A stretch of DNA of 14,697 nucleotides from Smittium culicis (GCA_001970855.1 LSSN01002121.1:1-14697), one strand, 5' to 3'. Positions 1-9,402 are shown, numbered from the stretch's first letter. Notes: a model not told the origin generated them from the letters alone. Program-made: numbers and translations.

Positions 1-1
1 A

Positions 2-277
2 TTGACATTAGCCACTCCTCAGCCTTACGATTCTAAACCAGTGACTAAAAAAGCTCGAACTAGCACAAAGCCTGCTGAGAAGCAAAAAATTATCGACAAT
101 ATCGAAATATTGACCAATTATGAAGCTGTAAAGGTCAATTAGGACACAATATACATAAAAATGAATCTCCAATCTCATCAATGCACCGATGAAGGTCCAG
201 ATTGTCACCTGAGCCATATTGAATGTCCTGTGGATCAAAAAAAATTTTCACTAAAGATTCAAAAGGTCGGACTATAA
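2..277 (+). pseudogene. Upstream remnant of the retrotransposon ORF, interrupted by a TAG
   Basis: One frame is open from position 2 to a TAG at 140-142 (46 codons, Lys/Thr/Pro-rich, then IIDNIEILTNYEAVKV). The same frame reopens to a TAA at 275-277 and includes the Cys/His-containing stretch CTDEGPDCHLSHIECPVDQK. Near the A7 run at 238-244 the coherent-looking protein appears to move to the +1-shifted frame that becomes the zinc-knuckle ORF. I read this as one ancestral ORF damaged by a nonsense change and an indel in the A run. The alternative is that the first 46 codons belong to a separate low-complexity linker or ORF. The function of this N-terminal part is not recognisable on its own. 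Confidence 0.45.
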
Positions 278-843
278 CCACGATAGTCGACCGGAAACGA
301 CAATATAACCGTTCTGTGATCCACCGGTGCACGGTGGTCTGGAAAATTGTCAAAAAAGGCAACTGGGCTGACCTTCAAGAAATGTATCCGGGACTGAAGC
401 TGGGCCTTCAGGACATTGGAAAAATGCGTATGGGCACATTCCGGACTGCTCAGCACCTGTCGAACATGAAAATCGTCGACCAAAAATTCAAAAATTTTTG
501 CCCCTGCTGCAACTTGTGTGTGCCTGAGACGGTCGACCACATACTCCTGAGATTCAGCCGGTGGCCAAATCAGCGACCATCGACAATCAGCCGGTTCTTA
601 CCGACGCCGATCTTTTCTGACAAAAAAAACCTACTTTCTAATTTAAACGAATCCCAGTTGGGGCTAGTCGGCAAACTAATTGAGTGGGGGGGGGGGGGGT
701 TTAAACAATCTTTGAGCTAGCTTCAATCCAGCACAGCCGATCAAATTTATGAGCTGGGAACAGCTAAATTTTTGAACGGCATCCGCTTTCCCAGAACTTT
801 TACATTGCAAATTATAAGTAATTCACCAGCCCCCTTGAAATAA
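223..843 (+). pseudogene. LINE ORF2 C-terminal region with degraded zinc knuckle
   Basis: The frame runs from an ATG at 223 (an in-frame TGA directly precedes it) to a TAG at 718-720, 165 codons. It then continues in the same frame for 40 sensible codons (ADQIYELGTAKFLNGIRF and on) to a TAA at 841-843. Residues 63-80 resemble the 'RMGTF' block that follows the RT/RNase H region in LINEs. Residues 93-111 form a CCHC-like knuckle: CPCC at 93-96, C99, H106 in ETVDHILL, and Phe111 (codon 553-555, ttc) where a cysteine is expected. A run of 14 G at 686-699 encodes four glycines just before the stop, an obvious slippage site. The internal stop and lost ligand indicate a dead copy. The ATG at 223 is probably an internal codon and not a true start. 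Confidence 0.7.
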
Positions 844-1730
844 TGCCCAATGGGTATGGAGCTGCTAGATCGGCGGAGGGGGATCGGTTGAAAAATTATT
901 TTTGCAATAATTTTTATAAATTTTTTATGTACTTTATTTACTATTTTACCCCAGAATTTTCTAATTATATGGTGTTTTAATCCATATCTCATAATTTTAA
1001 GGACCTGATAGTTTACAATATATTTATCTTATACCAGTTGATTTTTTGAATCAATATTTCGACTATTCCTGATAATGATGAATTTGTATCCATGAAAAAA
1101 GTTATTTCTCCATTAAGGATGCGCTGATACTGGTCAAATATTAATTTCCTTTATAATTTTCTATACGTTTCCTTCTGTTCCATTCCCTTCTCAATCCTTG
1201 CGTTCATTATTAATTACTCGATTATGAACAGATTTATTTTCGCGAAAATATTTATGATTCTCCTTTAAAACTAATATTTCCTAAAAGATAGTGTATAAAT
1301 TTTTTTTTGGGGGTGAGGGGCTCTGTAGATCGATTACCGATTTTATCAGTTTTTCGTTTGTCGATAAATTACTTTTTGAAATAGAATCGCTTTTATAAAT
1401 CATATTTTATAATTGAAATTAAAATTTTTATAAAAAATGTTTATATCTCTAAGTAGAGTTTAGATTCTTATAAGTTTACTTAATTGTAATTCTTAAATTT
1501 AGAAAATGCTATCACTTCATCGAAGTAAAATGAAATTTTTTAAATAACTTTTCGGATCAAAATGACTAATAAAACTTTAAAAAGTAGTCGATTAATTCGT
1601 TAAATTCAATTTATTCATTATTTAGAAATAATTTTTTGGCAGTGGAAACCTGCGATAAAGTCTCTGAACCATTATTTTTTCAGAATTGACAACTTTAATT
1701 ATCAGTGAAATAAATTTTTCAACTAACGTA
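844..1730. other. AT-rich intergenic DNA with G-rich tracts
   Basis: After the retrotransposon frame there is no supported gene. The first 40 bases keep the element's higher GC and contain GGCGGAGGGGG (872-882). At 1309-1320 there is a G5-TGA-G4 tract after a run of eight T. The rest is A/T-rich sequence with frequent stops in all frames. Confidence 0.6.
891..915 (+). repeat. Perfect hairpin downstream of the retrotransposon ORF
   Basis: AAAAATTATT (891-900) and AATAATTTTT (906-915) are perfect reverse complements separated by TTTGC. The hairpin lies 48 bp after the TAA that ends the LINE frame. Some LINEs use a 3' UTR stem-loop for recognition by their reverse transcriptase, and this could be such an element. 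A chance A/T palindrome is also possible in this composition. Confidence 0.35.
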
Positions 1731-1734
1731 TCAT

Positions 1735-1745
1735 CCCCCCCCCCC
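1735..1745. repeat. Poly-C tract (C11)
   Basis: Eleven consecutive C follow TATCAT. It is one of several C-rich or G-rich runs in otherwise A/T-dominated DNA; the one at 3757-3772 is also preceded by ATCAT. Confidence 0.8.
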
Positions 1746-2190
1746 ATAATGGTGATATTTTTTAAATTTTGAATAAAAAAAACTTTCATAAATATTCGTT
1801 TTTATTTCTCGTAAATAAAATCTAATTATAAAGATAGTTATGTGGAATAATAAAACCCACGATACTATCCTAGACCTGAAATCCAGGCTCGTTGTTTTTT
1901 CCTGATCTTGATCTTTGAGAATTAAATAGTAAAATAGGTTTATAGCTTCTATATTATATATTTTTATATCTGATAATTTATAGATTATATTAGTTATCAT
2001 AAAAAACGTATAATTGAATATTTTCTTAACAATATTTAATTTTATATAGATACTACATATCCTTTATTATCCATCTTTCTTCCAAACTGTTAATATATAC
2101 GCATTTAATTCAGACTTAATTACCTAGGATATTCCTCAATGTGGTGTATCTTTAAGCTTTTTATAGAATTCTTTTGTAAATTCTGTGCGT

Positions 2191-2203
2191 GGAGGGGGGT
2201 GGG
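2191..2203. repeat. G-rich tract with the CCCCCTCC motif on the minus strand
   Basis: GGAGGGGGGTGGG interrupts A/T-rich DNA. On the minus strand it reads CCCACCCCCCTCC and shares CCCCCTCC with the tracts near 872-882 and 9998-10011. Confidence 0.6.
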
Positions 2204-3756
2204 ATTATTTCAGCGAAATCTAACTAGGTTCAAGTTACAGGTAGGAAATATAGTAATTTTCTAGTCTATTTTATTTTCTCTATTTAGAATCATTAAAATC
2301 CTTTATTAATTATTTATATATTTGTGATTAAGTATATTATTGCATGTACCTCCAGTTTTTGCTATATTAATTCGTTTCCTTCTAGATTCTAAATAAACTT
2401 ATGTTGTAAGTGCTGTTATATTTAAGCGTTAATACCTGGGCTGCATTCAGAATTAATAATGATTTACGTGAATCCCATGTGCTCTTATTTTTATAGGTAT
2501 ATGGTCTACTTTCAATATATTATTGTGTCTAATACTATCTGTGACTATAATAACTAGCATTTGATCCATTATTAATGTTAAAATTACACTATAAACTAAA
2601 AATTCAAAATTTATTGAACGTTCTTCACCATATCAATTATTATTTTTTAACCGTATATCAATTAATATTAAGTAATAATTTTCTTTTACTGTAAATAATT
2701 CCCCGAGTTTCGAATTTTTTTATATCTGTGTAGATATTTTAAACTTTAATTATTCTTTTTTTTGCTTTAAGTAACTTTAAAGGCAACATTATCCAATAAG
2801 TGAATACTTTATTAGCTGAGATAACAATACTTCATCTTTAATTCACCCTTCCAAATCCTCTTTAATCGAGTTTTCTGTTTTATCTTTGATAAATTTTATT
2901 TTTATCAGCGTCTTTATATTCCTTTTATAGCTTTAGTTGGAAAATCACATATAATTTCTTGCAAAATTTTTAATTTTTGTGGTTTCTTTTTCTCGATTAA
3001 CTGAAAAAATTTATCCTTTATCAATTTTTATTTATATTTTATGCGCGGTCAAATTTTTAGAACTATTTTCTGTATAAATTATTTTTTTTAATTCCATTAC
3101 CTCTTTTTTTTAAGGAATTACACAAGCTACCAGTTATGTAATAAAGATCCTTTTTTTTTTTTAAAAAGTAAATATCATATTCCAAACTGTTTAAATTAAA
3201 GTACACTTATATAGATTTTTATTAGTTTTTAAAACATTCAAGAGTCATATTATAGTTTTTTAAATCTTTTTTTGTCGATTTTAAATTATGAGAACTTATT
3301 ATTATATATTTGTAGAAATTGACCACTCTTTTATAAGTTTCTTTCAAGCCTGATAATATCTTTAATAGTTTCAACGACGTATTTTCTAGATATTTTAAAT
3401 AAAATTTTGAACAATTTACATACATTTTATTGAATTTATGTTTTTTTCTCACTTTATGTAGTTACTTTAGCTACATTAATGTTTTCATTTATTCTTTCTG
3501 TATTTCTAAAATAAATGAGTGCGATTTTTCACAAAAAATAACACTTTCCAGGTCTATATAATATATTTATTGAAATAAAATTATTTTTGGATATTCTTTT
3601 AAGTATAGTAAATGAGTTTAAATCATATTTTTACTTCATATCAAGCTCTTGATTGTTCTTCTAAATGAACTAGAGAGATAATAAAATAACATTCTTAATC
3701 CAAAATTTGTATCTGGAGTATTTTTCAATATTTTTTCGGCAAAATATGTGAATCAT

Positions 3757-3772
3757 CCCCCACCCTTCCTCC
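3757..3772. repeat. C-rich tract
   Basis: CCCCCACCCTTCCTCC is preceded by ATCAT, as is the C11 run at 1735. It is a strand-biased pyrimidine tract with no evident coding role. Confidence 0.6.
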
Positions 3773-4030
3773 AAAATTTCTAGTTCGAGATGATTAATAA
3801 TTTTTGATTTTTTAGAATCTATCCTCGATTAAAGTCTTTTATTTTTAAGAGAGACCACCAATTTTTAGCTCTCTGTTTGTATTTATCTTATATTTTGTAA
3901 CTAGCGATTTTAATATTTACTAATTGGGGTTTTATTTATTATATTTTGATTTTTTTGATGTTTTTTTTAGATATTCGAAAATATTGGAAATCAAGGTAAA
4001 TTATAACTTTTTAATTCCAATTTTTTTTAG

Positions 4031-4051
4031 AATAATAATAATAATAATAAA
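4031..4051. repeat. (AAT)n microsatellite
   Basis: About seven uninterrupted AAT units follow TTTTTTTTAG. It is a simple sequence repeat with no coding role visible. Confidence 0.9.
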
Positions 4052-4460
4052 ATATTACTATTGATAAAAACTGTTGCAAAATATAAGTTTTAAAAAATCT
4101 CCCAATATAAATGCTCAAAGAATATCATAATCATATTTCTTTTGTTGATCATGACACATAATTTTTATTCTCACAATCTAAGCTAGATAATTTTTCATTC
4201 CAGTAAATATATTGTAAAAATTATAGCAACCAAAAATCTAATCCACAAAAGTTGAATTTGTCTTATATTTGAATATCGCATATATGTTTATATTAATTTA
4301 TAGCGATTTAATTTTTTAGATCTGGTATAAATAATAAATAAAAATAATACAAGTTGCTATATCTGTAATGAAATAGAGTTAGGCTGTATATTTAAATGAG
4401 TAAATTTAATAAAATAAAACATATAAAACTGGAACTAGGACAAGGAAAATAATAGATGGA

Positions 4461-4660
4461 AACGATAATATCGTTTAAAAGCTTACCCATCCCATAGGGA
4501 GTAGCTAAGCTCTGGTTTATATACCTATCCTTGAATACGTTACTTGTAGGGTTTCGTATTTTAGTTGATTACTATGATTTTCTGTCATTATCAATTTAAT
4601 GGGAGAATCTGTTCTTATTGATCGATTAGGAAATCAGAATTAAGCCCATTAAAATATCTA
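4461..4660 (+). ncRNA. Candidate structured RNA, U2 snRNA-like (weak)
   Basis: Four inverted repeats follow one another: AACGATA/TATCGTT (4461-4475); AGCTTA/TAAGCT (4480-4485, 4506-4511) enclosing TCCC-ATA-GGGA; AATACG/CGTATT (4534-4539, 4555-4560); and TTTAATGGG/CCCATTAAA (4595-4603, 4645-4653). The order resembles U2 snRNA: 5' stem I ending in GCTAAG, then a single-stranded branchpoint region, stem IIa, a Sm-like GATTTTCTG (4576-4584) and a 3' terminal stem. The span of roughly 175-190 nt is near the usual U2 length. Positions 4504-4532 align loosely with the U2 GCTAAG-to-CTT segment, but the branch-pairing GTAGTA is not preserved. Separately, ATCTGTTCTTAT at 4607-4618 matches the universal U2 segment exactly but in a different register, inside the terminal loop. 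The two registers conflict, so this may be a decayed U2, another RNA, or coincidence. Confidence 0.25.
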
Positions 4661-5443
4661 TATTAAAGTAAATTGAATAAAAGTGCAGATAATATTTTTT
4701 ATTCCATCCTCTAAATTACAAACATAAAGAAATTTATTACATATATTAAAAAAAATAGAGAATGTCTAAAAAATAAGATCAATAAATTATTATTAATCAC
4801 TAGTCACCTAGCACTCTTTAAATATACAGATTTTTTTTATCAACGGTTATTTATAATAAATTTTTCATTTATTGGTATTTTCTAATTAGCTAATATTTTT
4901 TGAGTTTCATAGATTAATAGTTTGTATAAAATCCAGTGAAAATATTTGGAATATCAAAAAAAAAAAATATTGAGCTTGAAAGTATACGTCACTTTACTGA
5001 TAATATAAACAAAATTTTAATTTTATTTTGATAATTTGAAATACCATAAATTTTTATTACAAGCGAGATTTTTTTGAGGATATAAGCTTTTTTCTAGTTG
5101 ATTTTTTAGTATAAATTAATAAAAAATGTTCAAAGAACCTAATATAATATCGATATATCTCTAATTGGGTTAATAAAATCAGAAAATTTTTTTGAGAAAC
5201 ATTATTTTTTATATTTGTAATATCATTTACCAGTATGATGTAGATAATCTAATTGTCTAAATTGAGAATGAATTTATCGCCGAGGATATTAATCTGGTAC
5301 ATTAAAATTATTTATGGGTGATTCAATCCTTATGAAACTATAATTTAATTAAAAAAAGCCAAATTTAAAGATCTTTTTGTTTTTTTTAATTATTTAATTT
5401 GAAGGAAATTGATTTTTTAGCTTGGATAAATTTGTTTTCTTGA
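4661..5443. other. AT-rich intergenic DNA
   Basis: No gene or repeat of note is seen. A T-rich stretch at 4694-4700 could be a Sm-type site only if the RNA candidate upstream were read in its later register. Confidence 0.5.
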
Positions 5444-5478
5444 CGAAACAGGGGTTTGCTGTATAGTATTTGTTATGT

Positions 5479-5498
5479 TGTAAGAAATAGTTCTTACA
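5479..5498. repeat. Perfect inverted repeat, 8-bp arms
   Basis: TGTAAGAA and TTCTTACA flank ATAG. It lies near the start of the open frame at 5444-5875. Confidence 0.6.
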
Positions 5499-5629
5499 TA
5501 GAAAAACTTGATCAACTGCATGATTTACAACGCACATTGTTAATATCAACAATCCATTGTAAATCTCGTTTTCCAACTTCACACAGTAATTTGGTCAACA
5601 ACTCAAATCAAATAAAATATTTAAACAAC

Positions 5630-5653
5630 TGCTTTTCCACTAAAGGAAAAGCA
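5630..5653. repeat. Perfect inverted repeat, 9-bp arms
   Basis: TGCTTTTCC (5630-5638) and GGAAAAGCA (5645-5653) flank ACTAAA. With four G/C per arm it would form a stable hairpin. It lies 131 bp after the hairpin at 5479-5498. Confidence 0.65.
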
Positions 5654-5875
5654 AGTCGTTTAATCCGTTTAAATAAAATTTTATTTTCCATTCTTCTAAA
5701 AATCCCTTACAAGTTAATAGTATTAGTATACATACATCTTTTTTTTTTAAATAAAAAATATTTTAATGTATTCTTTATCTTGCATATATTTTATTACAAT
5801 TTACATTTTTTCTTACTCAATGTTCGTTTTATTTTATTTCTATCTTTTTTTATGAACTTTAATTTAATAAAATAA

Positions 5876-6502
5876 ACTATCAAAAAAATGAGCAAATTTT
5901 GTTCTTTGTATTTTAAAGTTAAGTGATTTATTTTATTTGTTTTAAAAATTTTTATTTTTGCTATCTTACTGAATATATTTTTTAGTTTTCAAGGAGGTTT
6001 CATAAAATGTCTCCTCTTTGACTTTATATATATGTAAAAGTTTTAGCTACAGCGGCAAAATCCTCCGGTTCTTTTGAGCGTATGCTCATAGAGCTCATGT
6101 TGATATTGGATGTATTTTTCGTTAGAGTTTGATTAATATTTAATATAAAAATAAAAAGTTAAAATTTGGTATAAAAGGTTTATATGATTATTAAGAGTAA
6201 TTTTATTAATAATAAGTTTGACCAAAAAAAAAAAGTAAAGCTATTAAATGAAATACTAAATTCTTCATTTTATCCTTGTTTCCATTTTTCTTAAACTTTT
6301 GCTATTTTTCGATGATATTTCTTGGTCGTTTTGATGCGGTTTTTATACCTTTCTAGTTTCATGTCAAATTTTATGACATGAATTTTGTTATACTTATTAT
6401 ATTAAAATTAATTCATTAAAGTAGTCATTGTTGTGTCATTATTGTGTCAAATTTTGTTAGACATAATTATTATATTCACTTAGGTTAAGTTTTAAAAGAT
6501 GA
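5876..6502. other. AT-rich intergenic DNA with one higher-GC island
   Basis: The island at about 6024-6130 is readable on both strands. On minus, an open frame ends at 6024 and includes MSSMSIRSKEPEDFAAVAKT (ATG at 6098). On plus, a frame includes VLATAAKSSGSFERMLIELM. Each is under 60 codons and neither is recognisable, so I call it a possible worn coding fragment of unknown strand. The rest has no gene. Confidence 0.4.
6358..6382. repeat. Perfect inverted repeat, 9-bp arms
   Basis: TTCATGTCA (6358-6366) and TGACATGAA (6374-6382) flank AATTTTA. The string TGTCAAATTTT inside it recurs at 6445-6455, with tandem TTGTGTCATT/ATTGTGTCAA between (6430-6450). This suggests a small local duplication. 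Confidence 0.6.
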
Positions 6503-6812
6503 TTTTCAGAAAATGCAAGAAAAATCAAAAGTATAGAATCAGACTCCAAAGAGAATTCTTTGGGCGGTTCTGCACTTCCACATATATTAAGCTTATAGCA
6601 TAAATTACACGCTATTAATGCAAACAGAATTAGTTCGCCTTATAAATAGAACTTTAATACTCATTTTATTTTAGAACGATCTAGATCAGCACCTAGATGT
6701 AGTGAAATTCAGTAATGCATTTGGTTTTCGATCTATGTGGCAAACACTCTTAAGTAAAAAAAGACAAATTTATAAGCCTTGTTTGCATAAATTTTTTGTT
6801 ATAACAGTTTAA
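6503..6812 (+). pseudogene. Two adjacent coding-like fragments, unrecognised
   Basis: A frame open from 6503 to a TAG at 6598 (31 codons) reads FSENARKIKSIESDSKENSL and then GGSALPH. A second frame from 6675 to a TAA at 6812 (45 codons) reads NDLDQHLDVVKFSNAFGFRS and then MWQTLLSKKRQIY. Both have more G/C and a more protein-like residue mix than flanking DNA, and both lack an ATG at their start. They may be pieces of one decayed gene, but no family is recognisable and short open stretches arise by chance at this base composition. Confidence 0.2.
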
Positions 6813-8706
6813 TTAGTATTATATTATTATTATATATTTAAAATATAAAAACTAAAGTATAAAAAGGCACCATTTTTCAGGAGAAGGGAAAAGGGAATCT
6901 TTTATGTTTTTGATAAAAGAGTCAATAAAAACATAAACCTATTCAAACATAAATTGATTGATGCTGCTGACAGAACTGAAATTCTAAACTTGTTTTGTTG
7001 GCTCTTGGAAAAAAATAAATAAAAGAACGTATCTTAAACTTTCTTTAGGCATTTGAAGATAAAAATTACTAATACTAAAAATATTTAATTTTAAAAGAAA
7101 ATTTAAATGGTAGTTAAATACTTATTTAATTACGTTATTTCCAAGTAACAAATACAAAATTTATATTGAATTATAAATTGGTGAACAAATTTAGCTCATT
7201 TTTTTTTATAAAGTTTTTGTATTATATATGCAAATTATATTAAATATACTAATTTTCTACTTATAAATTGTTTGAAGCTATATATTCCTTAAAAATTTCA
7301 AAAAAAAAATTTCACTTATATTTATTAGTAATTTATATGACGATTTAATAAATGAAGAGATTTTTTAAATATTAGAATCTTTTAAAAATCTTTATACGTT
7401 TTTCGTATAATAATTTATGAGGTCCAGATAATTTCTTCTACATTGTGGAAATTCTATCAGTTTATCGTTTCTTTTAAAAGTAGAAGATTGCGAAATTAAA
7501 AAATATATAATATAAATTATAGAAAAATATTGGATTTGAAATTATAAAGCGAGTATTTATCTTATAAAATATGAGGCAATTATTAAAAAGATTAATTGAT
7601 AAATATTAGATATTTTATTAATTTCCAAGATTAGTTTTAAACATAAAGATATTTTTAGTATTTAGGAGATCTATTATTCATTTCCCAAGATGTATTAAAA
7701 AAATAGGCTTGGATTTCAAGGTTTTTTTATTAATATAAGATTTTTTTCGCATCGATTAATATGAATTATTCTATTGGATTTATGCGATTATATTTTTTAG
7801 TTACATAATAATTATTTCTAAAGATACAAAGTGTACCTGATAACTAATTAAATATAATTAAAAGAATAATATTATACTATATCTTATTATTATATAAAAT
7901 TGATACCTATAATTATATTATTATAATAGTTAGCATAGATTAGACTAATAAATAAAAAATTATATGATAAAACACAGATTATATTATTTTTATAATATTA
8001 TCACAATTTTAGTTGCTCAATACAATTATAATTGGTTTACAAATTAATAAGTTTTTTTAAACGAATAAAAAGAATGATAGTTAAAAAGATTATTAATTTT
8101 TTTATACTAAATGAATAGTAAGAGAAATACAAGTCAAAGTTATCAATGCTATTTTAGCTAATTCAAAAATACAAGTTCAAAAGTTATTAGGAATTTTGTT
8201 TTATCCAAAATTCGGAGACCTTTTTTATTTCCTTTTTTTTGCTTTTTATATCTTTTCATTTTTTTCCACATTTTTTTCTTATTTGTATTTTCCTTTAATT
8301 TTATTTTATTTTTGGTGTTTTCAGTAATCGGTTATTTCGAATGCCTCCGTAATAAGTAAGTAAAATATTTATTTTATTTTTTTCATCAAGAGTTCATTTA
8401 TATTTATAAATATTTAACAAAAGTATGATTTTATGTTAACCATAAATATTTTGAGTATAAATAAACGAATAATAAATTAAAAAACTTAAGGAATCTGTTT
8501 TAGAGATTGTATTCAAGTTTTACTCATGTATTTACAACTTGGTTTGCTAAATTTATAAATATTATTAATTTCTTATTTTTACATAACCCTCTCTCATTAA
8601 AAATTTAACTAAATGAATTTATTGATTCGTTAGCCATTCACAAAAATTTTTATTATTTGTTTTTATTATTCAAAAAACGAATAACTTCAAAGGTATCGGA
8701 ATTATT
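6813..8706. other. Extremely AT-rich gene desert
   Basis: Nearly pure A/T sequence with dense stops in all six frames (for example 7800-8100). I see no gene, RNA or clear repeat family here. Confidence 0.65.
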
Positions 8707-8797
8707 TTATTTTAATTGAGCACTGTCGGCTACATCTGGTAAATCAAAAACGGTATACTGCTCGGGAAAGGGTTAACGAGCTGTCTTATTCAATCCT
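8707..8797. other. Short higher-GC island, possible element fragment
   Basis: GC is well above the flanks. On minus, 21 codons ending at a TAA (8707-8709) include EQYTVFDLPDVADSAQLK, which looks protein-like but is preceded directly by a stop. On plus, a frame through the same bases reads EHCRLHLVNQKRYTARERVN and continues a few codons. The island may be a piece of an old transposon or gene. Nothing identifies it. Confidence 0.25.
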
Positions 8798-8908
8798 CAT
8801 AATATAATTTTCTAGCTAAAAATACATCAATTTAAATCTATAGAAATAGTTATTGTGTAGTAATAAATACTTTTTGAAATTTTATAAAAATTCATCACAT
8901 CAACTCAA

Positions 8909-8931
8909 TAGATAATAGATAATAGATAATA
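8909..8931. repeat. TAGATAA heptamer tandem repeat
   Basis: Three perfect TAGATAA copies followed by TA. It is not a recognised telomere unit. Confidence 0.8.
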
Positions 8932-9402
8932 ATTGAAGCAAAAAAAATCTTGTATATAATAAAAAAAATCTTAAAATCCAAGCTTATTTTTTGAATACAT
9001 ATTGTGGAATGAATAATAGATCTCTGAATTAATACAGATTTTGGAAATTAATAAAAGAACTTAAATTTAATACTTAACCTTATTAAAAACAATAAAAATT
9101 TTTTTATGGCAATAACATATTAAATAATGATTATCACATACAATCCTAGAAATTAATTATTTAGATTATATGGTATATTATATCGAGAAGATCATTTCTA
9201 TTAAAAACAGCTTATTCATCGGATTTATTTTTAATATCAAATTCTAGGATTAAATGATTATCAAACAGAATACCAAATTCAGCTAATAATTTTATCTAAT
9301 TAGTGATGGCAAATGAGGTTTATAATGAAAAATTCCGCTTCTCGAAATAATGACTCGTGGTGTTTTTTTTTTAGAATACTTACAAAGAAAAAAGTAAACG
9401 CT

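Larger units (their letters stand above)
1..915 (+). mobile_element. 3' end of a decayed non-LTR (LINE-type) retrotransposon
   Basis: The left edge has visibly higher GC than the rest of the window and carries the C-terminal part of a LINE-type ORF2 followed by a short 3' region. The zinc-knuckle-like block with an ETVDHILL motif (residues 93-111 of the main frame) is typical of the region after the reverse transcriptase domain in LINE elements. The reverse transcriptase itself would lie beyond the left edge. The coding part carries stops and a probable frameshift, so this copy is dead. The 3' boundary is uncertain: I place it after the hairpin at 891-915, because no poly(A) tail, clear simple-repeat tail or target-site duplication can be recognised. 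Confidence 0.75.
1746..4460. other. Gene-poor AT-rich stretch
   Basis: No gene is supported. The longest ATG-started frame is on the minus strand (2000 down to 1731, 89 codons). It is rich in Ile, Tyr, Phe, Lys and Asn, ends in four glycines read from the poly-C tract, and matches no family I recognise. Another minus-strand frame (3425 down to 3222, 67 codons from its first ATG) is similarly Lys/Leu/Tyr-rich. Both are within what chance gives at this composition. C/G-rich tracts occur at 2191-2203 and 3757-3772. Confidence 0.55.
5444..5875 (+). pseudogene. Open frame without a usable ATG, possible gene remnant
   Basis: The frame is open from just after a TGA at 5441-5443 to a TAA at 5873-5875. 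There is no in-frame ATG until the last seven codons, so it cannot be an intact ATG-started gene. The first 80 codons have fairly balanced composition (for example SSYIEKLDQLHDLQRTLLIS and STKGKASRLIRLNK), while the last 55 are almost only Phe, Leu, Ile, Tyr and Asn and read like translated A/T noise. I do not recognise a family. The opposite strand of the first third is also open (a GTG-started frame from 5582 down to 5394), so strand is uncertain. The region contains two perfect hairpins, listed separately, which an RNA role could also explain. Confidence 0.25.

Noticed and set aside
8..540. Minus-strand ORFs opposite the retrotransposon (8-238, 135-362, 259-540)
   Set aside because: They are antisense shadows of the plus-strand LINE frame and show no domain or sensible composition.
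747..992. Minus-strand 81-codon ATG ORF
   Set aside because: It runs antisense across the LINE 3' end, is Lys/Ile-rich and matches no family. Raised GC there is explained by the plus-strand element.
1731..2000. Minus-strand 89-codon ATG ORF
   Set aside because: Composition is that of translated A/T DNA, it ends in glycines from the C11 tract, and frames of this length are expected by chance.
2227..2242. GGTTCAAGTTAC as a possible tRNA T-arm
   Set aside because: No acceptor stem, anticodon arm or D-arm can be built around it. No tRNA was found on either strand by eye.
3222..3452. Minus-strand ORF of 76 codons
   Set aside because: It begins at GTG; from the first ATG only 67 Lys/Leu/Tyr-rich codons remain, with no recognisable motif.
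5991..6019. AAGGAGGT eight bases before an ATG, a textbook Shine-Dalgarno arrangement
   Set aside because: The ATG at 6007 opens a frame of only four codons, and a near mirror image occurs on the other strand. The sequence is an imperfect palindrome and the window is eukaryotic in character.
8909..8931. Repeat units as a CRISPR array or telomere
   Set aside because: Units are only 7 bp and contiguous, without spacers, and the sequence is not a known telomere repeat.
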